A DNA stretch of 50,855 nucleotides from Bradyrhizobium altum (lineage in GTDB: Bacteria; Pseudomonadota; Alphaproteobacteria; Rhizobiales; Xanthobacteraceae): NCBI RefSeq assembly GCF_020889705.1, contig NZ_JACMYP010000026.1, forward strand, positions 1-50,855, given 5' to 3'. Of the stretch, positions 18,795 to 26,882 are shown piece by piece. Every line of letters starts with the position of its first letter. The first letter of the stretch is position 1. The notes under the pieces were generated by a model. The model was not told where the DNA came from, ran no database searches, and was given only the letters and a program-made list of their open reading frames with translations. The translations under genes and the position numbers were made by a program.

Positions 18795-19709
18795 CTATTT
18801 CTGCGAAATGAAGCCAGCCACCGCGTCGATCAGGTCGGGATCGAGCGGCCGCTCCGGCTCGTTGTAGCTTGCCATGTCGTCCGCCGCGTCGGTGACGTCG
18901 ACCAGCAGGTGATTCATGTCCGGCAGCCACAATGATTTGGCCGCTACGTCGGCGGTGGTGAGCGCGAGGTAGTCGAGACGCGCCAGCTGATGGTCGCGGC
19001 CGCCCGCGACGATCAGGACAGGCCCGGTAATCTTCTTCATCGGATCGATCGGATCCTCGGTGAAGGCGGATGCGATGGCGGGCTGCATCGCAGGCGCGAT
19101 CGCCAGCCCCGCCGGCGGCGGGTTGACGATCTGCCCGGCCATGATGTCGTCGATGGCCTTTCCGATCGGCTCGAATTTGTCCGGCGGCAGCTGCTTTTCG
19201 AGCTGCGCCTTCAACAGGTTGCCCTGCTTGCGCGCCGCCGTTGCCAGCAGCACCAGCCGGTCGACCGGCACGCGCTGTGCGGCGAGGATCGCGACCAGGC
19301 CGCCCTCGCTGTGCCCGACCACCGCGACATGGGCGAACCTGCCGCTGCCGCGCAGATACTCGATCAGTGCCGCCGCATCGCCGACATAGTCCTTGAAGCG
19401 AAAGTCCTCCGGACGACCGAACTCCTTCTTCCATTCGCCGGCGCCGCGCTTGTCGTAGCGCAGCGTCGCGATGCCGCGTGCGACCAGCTGCTCGGAGAGC
19501 TTCTTCAATGTCGCCGGCTTGAGCTGCGGCCCGTTGCCGTCATGATCGGTCGAGCCGGAGCCGGCGATCAGCAGCGCCACCGGCGGTTTTGCGATGTCGG
19601 GCGGCACCGTCAGCACCGCGTCAATGGCGCCGATGCGCAGCCTGCTCTCGTCGGCTGTCGCGCTCGCCACCGAGACGAGCAGCAGCAGCCATGTGACGAG
19701 GGCGCGCAT
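18795..19709 (-). CDS. Secreted alpha/beta hydrolase
   Basis: A 304-residue protein with an N-terminal signal peptide (ALVTWLLLLVSVASATA, cleavage near 19). The alpha/beta-hydrolase fold is shown by the oxyanion-side ALLIAGSGSTDHDGN, the nucleophile elbow VVGHSEGG (Ser), the acid GGRDHQL (Asp) and the histidine LPDMNHLL. The arrangement resembles the dienelactone-hydrolase-like/S9-type serine hydrolases that bacteria export to the periplasm. The substrate is unknown. Confidence 0.9.
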   Translation of the reverse strand: MRALVTWLLLLVSVASATADESRLRIGAIDAVLTVPPDIAKPPVALLIAGSGSTDHDGNGPQLKPATLKKLSEQLVARGIATLRYDKRGAGEWKKEFGRPEDFRFKDYVGDAAALIEYLRGSGRFAHVAVVGHSEGGLVAILAAQRVPVDRLVLLATAARKQGNLLKAQLEKQLPPDKFEPIGKAIDDIMAGQIVNPPPAGLAIAPAMQPAIASAFTEDPIDPMKKITGPVLIVAGGRDHQLARLDYLALTTADVAAKSLWLPDMNHLLVDVTDAADDMASYNEPERPLDPDLIDAVAGFISQK

Positions 19710-19724
19710 GTGGTCCTCTTATTG

Positions 19725-19796
19725 GAGCATGATCTCAGCGCAAACGCTTGCGTTTGTCGCGGGAAAACCGCTTCACACTTTTCCGGATCATGCTCT
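19725..19796. repeat. Palindromic intergenic repeat, family C (long form)
   Basis: GAGCATGATC and GATCATGCTC are perfect terminal arms. It is nearly identical to 16311-16380. Its right end overlaps the TAG stop codon (19795-19797) of the Trm112-like gene. Confidence 0.88.
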
Positions 19797-19992
19797 AGTC
19801 GATCTTGCGCGCCTCTTCCGGCAGCATGATCGGGATGCCGTCGCGGATCGGATAGGCGAGCTTTGCGGAGCGCGAGATCAGCTCCTGCCGCGCGGCGTCG
19901 AATTCCAGCGGTCCCTTGGTGATCGGGCACACCAGGATTTCGAGCAGTTTTGGGTCGGCGGTGCTCTCGAGGTGGTCGGTCGTCGAATTCAT
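19795..19992 (-). CDS. Trm112-family protein
   Basis: A 65-residue protein of the Trm112/YcaR family. The core reads [20 protein letters not shown], then [26 protein letters not shown]. Eukaryotic Trm112 is a zinc-binding activator of methyltransferases; the bacterial short forms are common but mostly uncharacterised. Only one of the family cysteines is present (VCPI), so zinc binding is doubtful. ATG at 19992 is preferred over a frame continuing 30 codons upstream through repeat-like DNA. The stop codon TAG is supplied by the end of an intergenic repeat. Confidence 0.88.
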   Translation of the reverse strand: MNSTTDHLESTADPKLLEILVCPITKGPLEFDAARQELISRSAKLAYPIRDGIPIMLPEEARKID

Positions 19993-20001
19993 TGATGTCT
20001 C

Positions 20002-20062
20002 CGACTGGAGCGTTTTCGAGCGAAGTGGGCAGCGGTTCGCGTGAAGAAAACGCGTCAGAACT
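20002..20062. repeat. Intergenic repeat, family F
   Basis: Begins GAGCGTTTTCGAGCGAAGTGG and ends AAAACGCGTCAGAACTA; the ends contain inverted AGCGTTTT/AAAACGC arms. It resembles a motif common in Bradyrhizobium intergenic DNA and forms the leader of the Trm112-like gene. Confidence 0.6.
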
Positions 20063-20098
20063 AACTGGCCGTCGTGTAGCACATTCTCGTGTCAGCTG

Positions 20099-20635
20099 TC
20101 AGCGCTTGGTCATCCGCAACAGCTCGTCGATTGCGGCCTGCTGACGCGGCTTCGGCAGCGTCTGCTCGGACAGCGCGTAGCCGATGAACGCCCAATAGAA
20201 GATCTGCGCCCGGCCGCGCGCCACGCCGTCGGGGAATCCGGCATGCCGGAGCAGGGTTTCGATATAGCCGATGCGGCGCTGGTCGACCTCGAGCACGGCG
20301 GCGCGCGCTGCGGCATCGGCGGTGGCCCAGCTGCGCACCGCGCGTTCCAGTGCTAGCCGCGCCGAGAAGGCGCGGCGCAGCAGCAGCGCCAGCGCATCGC
20401 CGCCTTCCGGAATGGTCTCGAGTTCGGCGATCACCTGCTCGGCTGCGACCTCGCGCCAATGGTTGAGGATCGCGGTGCGGTAGGCGCCGATGTCGGCGAA
20501 ATGCCAGTAGAAGCTGCCGCGCGAGACCCCCATGGCCTTGGCCAGCGGCTCGGCCTTGAGCGCCGTGAAGCCGTGCTTCGCCAGTGTCTTCAGGCCCTGA
20601 TCGAGCCAGTCCTTGACCGAGAGCTGTTCCGTCAT
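20099..20635 (-). CDS. TetR-family transcriptional regulator
   Basis: A 178-residue TetR-type repressor. The N-terminal helix-turn-helix reads LKTLAKHGFTALKAEPLAKAMGVSRGSFYWHFADIGAYRTAIL, with the canonical SRGSFYWHF recognition helix. The C-terminal ligand domain is unassigned. ATG at 20635 has a good ribosome-binding site (GGGGAACC). Two palindromes between this gene and the divergent membrane-protein gene (20658-20671, 20700-20717) look like its operators, implying that it represses both itself and the membrane protein. Confidence 0.93.
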   Translation of the reverse strand: MTEQLSVKDWLDQGLKTLAKHGFTALKAEPLAKAMGVSRGSFYWHFADIGAYRTAILNHWREVAAEQVIAELETIPEGGDALALLLRRAFSARLALERAVRSWATADAAARAAVLEVDQRRIGYIETLLRHAGFPDGVARGRAQIFYWAFIGYALSEQTLPKPRQQAAIDELLRMTKR

Positions 20636-20657
20636 GGTTCCCCGCCCGCGCCCGACC

Positions 20658-20671
20658 ATACACAAGTGTAT
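20658..20671. promoter_or_regulatory. TetR operator 1
   Basis: ATACAC-AA-GTGTAT, a perfect 6-bp inverted repeat with AA centre. It ends on the first base of a consensus -35 box (TTGACA, 20671-20676) pointing right. Confidence 0.75.
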
Positions 20672-20699
20672 TGACAGGCGCCAGCCGGCGGTGTCCTAT
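20671..20699 (+). promoter_or_regulatory. Promoter of the small membrane-protein gene
   Basis: A perfect -35 TTGACA at 20671-20676, then 17 bp, then a weak -10 (TCCTAT, 20694-20699). It is bracketed by the two operator palindromes, so repressor binding would occlude both promoter elements. Confidence 0.6.
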
Positions 20700-20717
20700 C
20701 CATACAGAACTGTATGG
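20700..20717. promoter_or_regulatory. TetR operator 2
   Basis: CCATACAG-AA-CTGTATGG, a perfect 8-bp inverted repeat with the same AA centre as operator 1, 44 bp centre to centre (about four helical turns). It overlaps the likely start point and the GGAGG ribosome-binding site of the downstream gene. Confidence 0.8.
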
Positions 20718-20727
20718 AGGTGTCGCG

Positions 20728-21078
20728 ATGCGTGATCTTTTGCTGCAAGGCGCCGGCATCATCGCCATCCTGGTCAGCCTGATCCACGGCGTTCTCGGCG
20801 AGACCAAAGTGTTCGCACGCGCCACCGTCGAACCGCCGCGGCTGCGTCTCTTGCTTCGTCTGGTTTATCAGGCCGGCACGGTCGCCTGGATCGGCGGCGG
20901 CGTGCTGCTGGTCGCCGCGCCGGCGATGGCCTCCGATGCCGCGCGGCACTGGATCGTGGCAACGCTCGCCATCGTGTTCGGCAGCGCCGCGCTCGCCAAT
21001 GCAGTCGCGACCCGTGGCCGGCATTTCGGCTGGATGGCGATGAGCGCCGTCGTGGCGCTTGCCGCCGCCGGTTACTAG
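20728..21078 (+). CDS. Small membrane protein controlled by TetR-type regulator
   Basis: A 116-residue protein with four hydrophobic helices (LLQGAGIIAILVSLIHGVLG, LVYQAGTVAWIGGGVLLVAAPAMA, WIVATLAIVFGSAALANAVA, FGWMAMSAVVALAAAG) joined by short charged loops. His19 in the first helix is the only conspicuous polar residue in the membrane. No family is recognised with certainty. ATG 20728 follows a GGAGG ribosome-binding site by 7 bp. Being divergent from and apparently repressed by the TetR protein, it may be a small stress-inducible membrane or efflux-related protein. Confidence 0.82.
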   Translation: MRDLLLQGAGIIAILVSLIHGVLGETKVFARATVEPPRLRLLLRLVYQAGTVAWIGGGVLLVAAPAMASDAARHWIVATLAIVFGSAALANAVATRGRHFGWMAMSAVVALAAAGY

Positions 21079-21342
21079 CGGGCGCATGACGACCGATCGC
21101 ATCGGCCTGCGCATGATTCGCGGAGAACGCGCAGGGCGTGGCGTCGCCGTCGCAACCGGTGAAACGCTGCTCGTCCCGCTCGAGACTTGAGGACCCGCGC
21201 GATCGCAGGACGTGTGCAATATTTATGGAGCCATCAATTTCCGTGCGGAATCGGCTTACGCGTGGATAACCATGCCACTGAAAGTTGTAGAAAATTATCG
21301 AGAAGACAATTCAATCGGCCTAGCTTGTCGGCGCGGACAACC

Positions 21343-23889
21343 ATGGACCGACGTATGTTTCGTGTTCTTACGTGTCTTTCAGGTGAGCATGACTGGCGGC
21401 TCGTTCTGCTCGCCGGCCTGGTCTGCTTCGTTGCGAGCATCGTCGCCGTCAACATCTTCCATCGCGCGATCGCTTCACAGGCGAGGACGCGGCTGATCTG
21501 GATCGCGATCGCGGGAGCTGCGATCGGCTACGGCATCTGGGCAACGCATTTCATCGCCATGCTCGCCTACGAGCCGGGCGTGCCGACCGGCTACGGTATC
21601 GTCCTGACCGGCCTGTCGCTCGTCGCAGCGATGATGCTGACATCCGGCGGCCTCGGCCTTGCCGCCAGCGACTCCAGCAGCTGGCGTGCGCCCGTCGGCG
21701 GCGCGGTGATCGGCGTAGGCATCGCCAGCATGCATTATCTCGGAATGTGGGCGCTGGAAGTGCCGGGCCATGTGGTGTGGTCGATGGATCTCGTGGCGGC
21801 CTCCATCGTGCTCGGCATGCTGTTCGGTTACGCCGCGCTGTCGGTCGCGGTCCGCTACCAGGATCGCTGGATGTCGCTCGTCGCGGCGCTGTTGCTGACG
21901 CTTGCGATCGTGTCGCATCATTTCACCGCGATGGGCGCGGTCGAGATCGTTCCGGACCTGCTGCTGGCTCCGGAAGCCCTGTCGCTCTCTCCCGCCTTCC
22001 TCGCCATCGTGATCGCGGGCGTGGCGCTCTCGGTGCTCGGGATGAGCCTGGTCGGCGTGCTTGCCGACCGGCGCCTCGCGCTTCGCACCCGCCGCTTCGA
22101 GGAGATCATCAGCCAGCTCTCGCTGGCGCGGCAGCAGGTCGAGGCGTCGCAGAAGGAGCTCGAGGAACAGCGGTTCCGGCTGGATACGGCGATCAACCAC
22201 ATGGGTGAGGGGCTCTGCATGTTCGATGCGGAGAAGCGCCTCGTGGTGTGCAACGAGCGCTACGCCAAGATGTACCGGCTGCCGCCCGAATTGCTGCTGC
22301 CCGGCACCGCGCATCGCGAGATCATCACGCATCGGATCGCCAATGGCATTCTCAGGGGCGAGACCAGCGACAGCGCCGCGACCCAGGTGCTCGCGACATT
22401 GAATGCGCTGCCGGCCGACGAGATCAGCAGCCGGGTCGACGAGCTTGCCGACGGTCGGCTGATCTGCGTGACGCGGCAGCCGATGCCCGGCGGCGGCTGG
22501 GTGGCGACGCATCGCGACGTTACCGAGCAGCGGCGCTCCGAGGCCAAGATTACCCATATGGCGCAACACGACGCGTTGACCGATTTGCCGAACCGCGTGC
22601 TGCTCAAGGAGTGGATGGAGCAGGCGCTCTCCGGCGCGCGGTGCGGCGGACCGAGCCTTGCGGTGCTGATGCTCGATCTCGACCGCTTCAAGGACGTCAA
22701 CGACACCCTCGGGCATCCGGCGGGCGATGCGTTGCTGAAGTCGGTGGCCTCGCGTCTGCGCAGGTGCGTCAGCGATACCACGCTGGTCGCGCGGCTCGGC
22801 GGTGACGAGTTCGCTGTCATCGACTACGTCACCGATCCGGTCGCGGAAGCCGGTGTGCTCGCCGAGAGAATCAGGAAGGCGCTCAGCGAGCCGATCGATC
22901 TCGGCGATCATCGGGTGACCACAACGACCAGCATCGGGATTGCGATCGCACCACGCGACGGCACCGATTCCGACGAGGTCCTGCGCAGCGCCGATCTTGC
23001 GCTCTACTCGGCCAAGAGCGGCGGGCGCGGCTCGTTCCGCTTCTTCGAGCCGGAGCTCGACCGGCTGCTGCAGACCCGGCGCAGCCTCGAACGCGACATG
23101 CGCAGCGCGCTCGCCGACGGCGAGTTCGAGCTGCACTATCAGCCGTTCATCAACGTCGCGAGCGGGGAGACCTGCGGGTTCGAGGCGCTGCTGCGGTGGC
23201 ATCATCCGCAACGCGGCATGGTCTCGCCGGCGCAGTTCATCCCGCTGGCGGAAGAGACCGGGATGATCGTGCCGCTCGGCGAATGGGTGCTGCGCACCGC
23301 GTGTGCGGAAGCCGCCAAATGGCCCGATGACCTCAAGATCGCGATCAATCTTTCGCCGGTGCAATTCAGGAGCCCCGAACTGGTCCCGGTGATCGTGCAC
23401 GCGCTGGCGAGCTCGGGCGTTTCGCCTGACAGGCTCGAGCTCGAGGTCACCGAAACGGCGATCATCCAGGACAGCGAGGCGGTGTTCGCGGCGCTCGGCC
23501 AGCTGCACGATCTCGGGGTGCGGATCGCGCTCGACGATTTCGGCACCGGCTACTCGTCGCTGAGTTTCCTGCAGAAGTTTCCGTTCGACAAAGTCAAGAT
23601 CGACCGCAGCTTCGTGTCCGAACTCGCGGGCGCAACCGACGAGTCGCGCCGGATCGCGCGCGCGATCGTTCGCTTCGCCGTCAGCCTCGGCAAGACGACG
23701 ACGGCCGAAGGCGTTGAAACGAGGGAGCAGCTCGACATCCTGCGCGCCGACGCCTGCGTGGAAGTGCAAGGCTTCCACTTCAGCCCCGCGGTCCAGAGCG
23801 AGAAGGTCGCACAGATGATCAGTGGGCGGATGCCCGTAGCAACCGAACGCCCCGCGGTTCGTCTGGCAATGGCGGGTGCCGCGTCCTGA
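21343..23889 (+). CDS. MHYT-GGDEF-EAL cyclic-di-GMP signalling protein
   Basis: An 848-residue membrane sensor. The N-terminal seven-helix MHYT domain has three motif repeats: WATHFIAMLAY, ASMHYLGMWAL and VSHHFTAMGAV, which are proposed to bind copper and sense O2, CO or NO. A short coiled-coil and a PAS-like segment (RLDTAINHMGEGLCMFDAEKRLVVCNERY) follow. The diguanylate cyclase domain has an intact GGDEF (ARLGGDEFAVI, near residue 485). The phosphodiesterase domain has FEALLRWHH near 612, DDFGTGYSSL, KIDRSFV and TTAEGVET, so both catalytic motifs are complete. No RxxD inhibitory site is seen five residues before GGDEF. ATG 21343 is chosen; the frame stays open upstream. Confidence 0.95.
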   Translation: MDRRMFRVLTCLSGEHDWRLVLLAGLVCFVASIVAVNIFHRAIASQARTRLIWIAIAGAAIGYGIWATHFIAMLAYEPGVPTGYGIVLTGLSLVAAMMLTSGGLGLAASDSSSWRAPVGGAVIGVGIASMHYLGMWALEVPGHVVWSMDLVAASIVLGMLFGYAALSVAVRYQDRWMSLVAALLLTLAIVSHHFTAMGAVEIVPDLLLAPEALSLSPAFLAIVIAGVALSVLGMSLVGVLADRRLALRTRRFEEIISQLSLARQQVEASQKELEEQRFRLDTAINHMGEGLCMFDAEKRLVVCNERYAKMYRLPPELLLPGTAHREIITHRIANGILRGETSDSAATQVLATLNALPADEISSRVDELADGRLICVTRQPMPGGGWVATHRDVTEQRRSEAKITHMAQHDALTDLPNRVLLKEWMEQALSGARCGGPSLAVLMLDLDRFKDVNDTLGHPAGDALLKSVASRLRRCVSDTTLVARLGGDEFAVIDYVTDPVAEAGVLAERIRKALSEPIDLGDHRVTTTTSIGIAIAPRDGTDSDEVLRSADLALYSAKSGGRGSFRFFEPELDRLLQTRRSLERDMRSALADGEFELHYQPFINVASGETCGFEALLRWHHPQRGMVSPAQFIPLAEETGMIVPLGEWVLRTACAEAAKWPDDLKIAINLSPVQFRSPELVPVIVHALASSGVSPDRLELEVTETAIIQDSEAVFAALGQLHDLGVRIALDDFGTGYSSLSFLQKFPFDKVKIDRSFVSELAGATDESRRIARAIVRFAVSLGKTTTAEGVETREQLDILRADACVEVQGFHFSPAVQSEKVAQMISGRMPVATERPAVRLAMAGAAS

Positions 23890-23984
23890 CCGAAAGGCCG
23901 CGCCGGCAGACCTATGAGACGTAAGGCCGCAGCAAGCGGTCAAAACCAAATTGCGTGTGGAGCGCAAAGCGGTTTTCGCGGCCG

Positions 23985-23999
23985 TTAGAATTTCTCTAA
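23985..23999. promoter_or_regulatory. Irr/ICE-like palindrome upstream of the PepSY-cytochrome genes
   Basis: TTAGAA-TTT-CTCTAA is a near-perfect inverted repeat, one base from the TTAGAA-N3-TTCTAA form recognised as an iron-control (Irr) element in Bradyrhizobium. It lies about 105 bp before the PepSY-like start codon. The assignment is by pattern only. Confidence 0.45.
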
Positions 24000-24103
24000 A
24001 GCGTGACGCGTCAGCGCTTCCTTGACTTGGCAATCACCTCGGCATTGTTCACGCATGTGCTCAGCGCGATGGCGTTGTGGGCATGATCGTCAACGGAGGG
24101 GAG

Positions 24104-24388
24104 ATGCGCGTGAGAGTGATTATGAGCGCTGCGCTTGCAGCGTGCGTTCTGGGGCTTACCGGTTCGGCGGCGTTCGCCGACGGCTACAAGAATTGCACCA
24201 AGCTCGACAAGGCGTCGTGGAAGCCGGCGACCGATGCCGAAGCCAAGGCCAAGGCCGCCGGCTACGAGGTGCGCCGCTCGAAGGTCGAGGGCTCCTGCTA
24301 CGAAGTGTACGGCGTCAAGGAAGGCAAGCTCTACGAGCTGTTCTACAGCCCGGAGGATCTCAGCCTGAAGCACACGATCGCGAAGTGA
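24104..24388 (+). CDS. PepSY-like secreted small protein
   Basis: A 94-residue protein with a signal peptide (MRVRVIMSAALAACVLGLTGSAAFA, cleavage near 25) and one short domain: KASWKPATDAEAKAKAAGYEVRRSKVEGSCYEVYGVKEGKLYELFYSPEDLSLKH. This matches the small stand-alone PepSY-type domain found in the periplasm of many alphaproteobacteria next to cytochrome b genes. Two cysteines (CTKLD, SCYEV) could pair. ATG 24104 follows a strong GGAGGGG ribosome-binding site. It lies 10 bp before the cytochrome b gene, so the two are almost certainly one transcript. Confidence 0.85.
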   Translation: MRVRVIMSAALAACVLGLTGSAAFADGYKNCTKLDKASWKPATDAEAKAKAAGYEVRRSKVEGSCYEVYGVKEGKLYELFYSPEDLSLKHTIAK

Positions 24389-24398
24389 AACAGACGCG

Positions 24399-24956
24399 AT
24401 GACGAAGGCGGCGCCCGGCGCCCGCGGCGCCACCACCGTGCAGGTCTGGGACCTGCCGCTGCGGCTCTGGCACTGGGCGCTCGCCATCCTCGTCCTGGTC
24501 GCATGGGTGACGCCCAACGTCTATGACCGGCTGCACCGGCTGGCGGGCTATTCCGTGATCGGGCTCTTGGCGTTCCGGCTGATCTGGGGCTTTGCCGGCA
24601 CGCGCTATGCGCGCTTCGGCAAGCTCGGCGTCCGATTGCGCGCCGCGCCGCGCTACATCTGGAATCTCCGCCGCGGCATCACCGGCCGCTATATCGGACT
24701 CAACCCCGCGGGCACCGTGATGTTGGTGGCACTGCTGCTCACGCTCGCGGTCTCCGCGATCACGGGTGCAATGGAGGTCACGGTGACCTTCTTCGGGGTC
24801 TGGTGGGTCGAGGACACTCACGCCTATGCCTCGGATGCGGTCATCATCCTGGTCGCCCTGCATGTGCTCGGCGTCATCGTGGTGGGATTGCTGCAGCGTC
24901 AGAACCTGGTGCGCGCGATGTTCACCGGGCGGAAGCTTTTCCGCAGTCCTCGGTAA
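24399..24956 (+). CDS. Cytochrome b561-type membrane electron carrier
   Basis: A 185-residue four-helix membrane protein of the Ni/Fe-hydrogenase b-subunit/bacterial cytochrome b561 type. Candidate heme ligands are His in LRLWHWALAI, His in LHRLAGYSVIG, His in DTHAYASDAV and His in LVALHVLGVIV, enough for two b hemes. The N-terminal VWDLPLRLWHW and the LIWGFAGTRYARF stretch are family signatures. Such proteins move electrons between the quinone pool and a periplasmic partner. The preceding PepSY-like protein and the downstream FMN protein are plausible partners. Confidence 0.92.
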   Translation: MTKAAPGARGATTVQVWDLPLRLWHWALAILVLVAWVTPNVYDRLHRLAGYSVIGLLAFRLIWGFAGTRYARFGKLGVRLRAAPRYIWNLRRGITGRYIGLNPAGTVMLVALLLTLAVSAITGAMEVTVTFFGVWWVEDTHAYASDAVIILVALHVLGVIVVGLLQRQNLVRAMFTGRKLFRSPR

Positions 24957-25057
24957 GCAGCTTCGAGCCGTCGGACCGGGCCGCGTCTTCGGAAGCCCAT
25001 GCGCAAATCCGCCTTCGGCGCCGGATGATCCCGACCAACAGTTGAAGCTTATTCTTA

Positions 25058-25085
25058 TTCTAATTCCAAACTTGAGCGATTCTAA
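25058..25085. promoter_or_regulatory. Paired TTCTAA half-sites before the porin gene
   Basis: Two exact TTCTAA half-sites (25058-25063 and 25080-25085) are 22 bp apart, two helical turns. The second has a CGA centre as in ICE-type elements, but the left halves are poorly conserved. They lie about 110 to 130 bp before the porin start, in an AT-rich segment likely to hold its promoter. Confidence 0.3.
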
Positions 25086-25191
25086 TCGCCGAGCTGCCAC
25101 TCGGATGACGGAAACTCTCCGAAATAATTCTCAGTGGTGTTAGGTGCGCCCTTATGTCGCGGGCTTTTCGTTTCCGCAGAGCAGGGGGCAC

Positions 25192-26814
25192 ATGTCATCG
25201 CATCGTCGCGTGGGGTTAGGTGCATCGATATTCGAACTTGGCTTTAATTCCAGGCGCGCGGCGCTGCTCGCGGCGACCGCGCTGTCGATCATCAGCAGCG
25301 GCAGCGCATTCGGGGCTGAAGATACCGCGAACGAGGCGTTGCTGAAAAAGCTCGACAAGATGGAGCGGCGTATCCAGGCGCTCGAGGCCGAGTTGAAGCA
25401 GAAGGACAGCCGCACACCGGCGCCGCAGGCGGCCTCGATCCGGAGCGCCAATGCCGCCGCTTCGTCGGTCGAGCCGAAAGAGGCGACAGACACCAAGGAC
25501 CCGAAGGACGCCAAGGGCAAGCCCGCGGCTCAATCAGCGCAGACGCCGGCCAAGCCGATGTTGCAGCTGCCCCCGCTTCCGGCGGTGGGTGACAAGCCTA
25601 TTCTCGGGCTGGCGGACTCGCCCGTGGCCGGTCTCAGCATCGGCGCCTATGGCGAGATCAAGTTCGGTAGCATGCAAAACCCTGCCGCCAACGGCCAATG
25701 GCAGAAGGGCTTCGATGCTGCACGATTCGTCTTGTTGCCGACCTATGCGATCACGCCGAACATCATCTTCAACGCCGAGATCGAGTTCGAGCACGCAGGG
25801 TCCGGTTTTGACAACGACGACAAACTGCACGGCACCGCGGAGATCGAGCAGCTCTGGATCGATTTCAAGATCCTCGATCAGTTCAACTGGCGCGCGCCCG
25901 GCATCGATCTCGTGCCGATCGGCTACATCAACCAGCATCACGAGCCGACGCAGTTCTACAGTGTGAACCGGCCCGAATTGTACAACGGCCTCATTCCATC
26001 GACCTGGAAGGTGCCGTCGAGCAGCGTCTACGGCACCATCAGCGAAGATCTGAAGTATCAGGTGATGGTCAGCACCAGCAACGAGGACTTCGGCGATACC
26101 TTCGACAATCGCACCGCGGCCAAGACCGTGCCGCTTCCCGGAACGCCCTACGCCGCGGGCATCGATGGCCTGAATGGGCTCGGGTTCTCCAGGCCTCCGC
26201 TCGGTGACTTCCAGCAGCTCAACAATGCCGTCGCCGTCTCCGGACGGCTCGACGTCACGCCGACATTCGTGCCCGGCTTCGCGGGAAGTGTGAGCGCCTA
26301 TTTCTCGCCGAACACGACGCCACGGGGGGCGCACGATGATCTCGGCAACTTCCTCGGCCACTCCAGTCTGGCGATGTTCGACGCTGAGTTCCGCTACCGC
26401 GTCCCTGAAACGGGCCTCGAGCTTCGCGGCGAGTATGTCTACGCCGAATTCAGCCATCCGGAGAACCTGCGCGCGAACAACGATTCAGATCCCACCAACA
26501 ATGTCGGCAAGGCGATGAACGGCTATTCCGGCGAGATCGCCTATCACGTGCCGCTCGGCACCATCCTGAACAGCGAGTGGGAGGCGGTGCCCTTCTATCG
26601 CTACACCTACCAGAATTTGCAGAGCGGCGGCTTTGCCGGAACGGATGCCAACATGCCGACCGGCGCCGGCCAACGCCAGTTCCACACCGCCGGCTTCGCG
26701 CTCTTCCCGTCACCGAAGATCGCGCTGAAGGCGACCTATCAGCACGTCATCGACAAGAGCATCACCGGCGCGATGTCGGATTCGTTCCTCGGCGGCGTCG
26801 GATTCTTCTTCTGA
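25192..26814 (+). CDS. Outer-membrane porin with N-terminal coiled coil
   Basis: A 540-residue outer-membrane beta-barrel. After a signal sequence (ALLAATALSIISSGSAFGA, preceded by RR), a short coiled coil follows (NEALLKKLDKMERRIQALEAELKQK), typical of trimeric OprB/DcaP/phosphate-porin-type proteins, then an Ala/Pro/Lys-rich linker. The barrel starts at GLSIGAYGEIKFGSM and shows alternating strands to a C-terminal aromatic residue (GGVGFFF), the signal for outer-membrane insertion. Which solute it passes is unknown. The gene starts with ATG 25192 behind AGGGGG. It sits between the cytochrome b and the FMN-binding gene, suggesting it feeds a periplasmic redox system. Confidence 0.88.
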   Translation: MSSHRRVGLGASIFELGFNSRRAALLAATALSIISSGSAFGAEDTANEALLKKLDKMERRIQALEAELKQKDSRTPAPQAASIRSANAAASSVEPKEATDTKDPKDAKGKPAAQSAQTPAKPMLQLPPLPAVGDKPILGLADSPVAGLSIGAYGEIKFGSMQNPAANGQWQKGFDAARFVLLPTYAITPNIIFNAEIEFEHAGSGFDNDDKLHGTAEIEQLWIDFKILDQFNWRAPGIDLVPIGYINQHHEPTQFYSVNRPELYNGLIPSTWKVPSSSVYGTISEDLKYQVMVSTSNEDFGDTFDNRTAAKTVPLPGTPYAAGIDGLNGLGFSRPPLGDFQQLNNAVAVSGRLDVTPTFVPGFAGSVSAYFSPNTTPRGAHDDLGNFLGHSSLAMFDAEFRYRVPETGLELRGEYVYAEFSHPENLRANNDSDPTNNVGKAMNGYSGEIAYHVPLGTILNSEWEAVPFYRYTYQNLQSGGFAGTDANMPTGAGQRQFHTAGFALFPSPKIALKATYQHVIDKSITGAMSDSFLGGVGFFF

Positions 26815-26882
26815 GATCAGCACGGCCGCGGCGGAGCAAACGCTCCGCGCGCATGACGAAAACGATTGGAGCCAGGTGAGAG

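Noticed and set aside
21086..21190. Possible 34-codon gene between the small membrane protein and the MHYT gene
   Set aside because: No ribosome-binding site, no family resemblance; a short open frame is expected by chance at this GC content.
21475..24033. An 852-codon open frame opposite the MHYT-GGDEF-EAL gene
   Set aside because: Antisense shadow with no recognisable domain.
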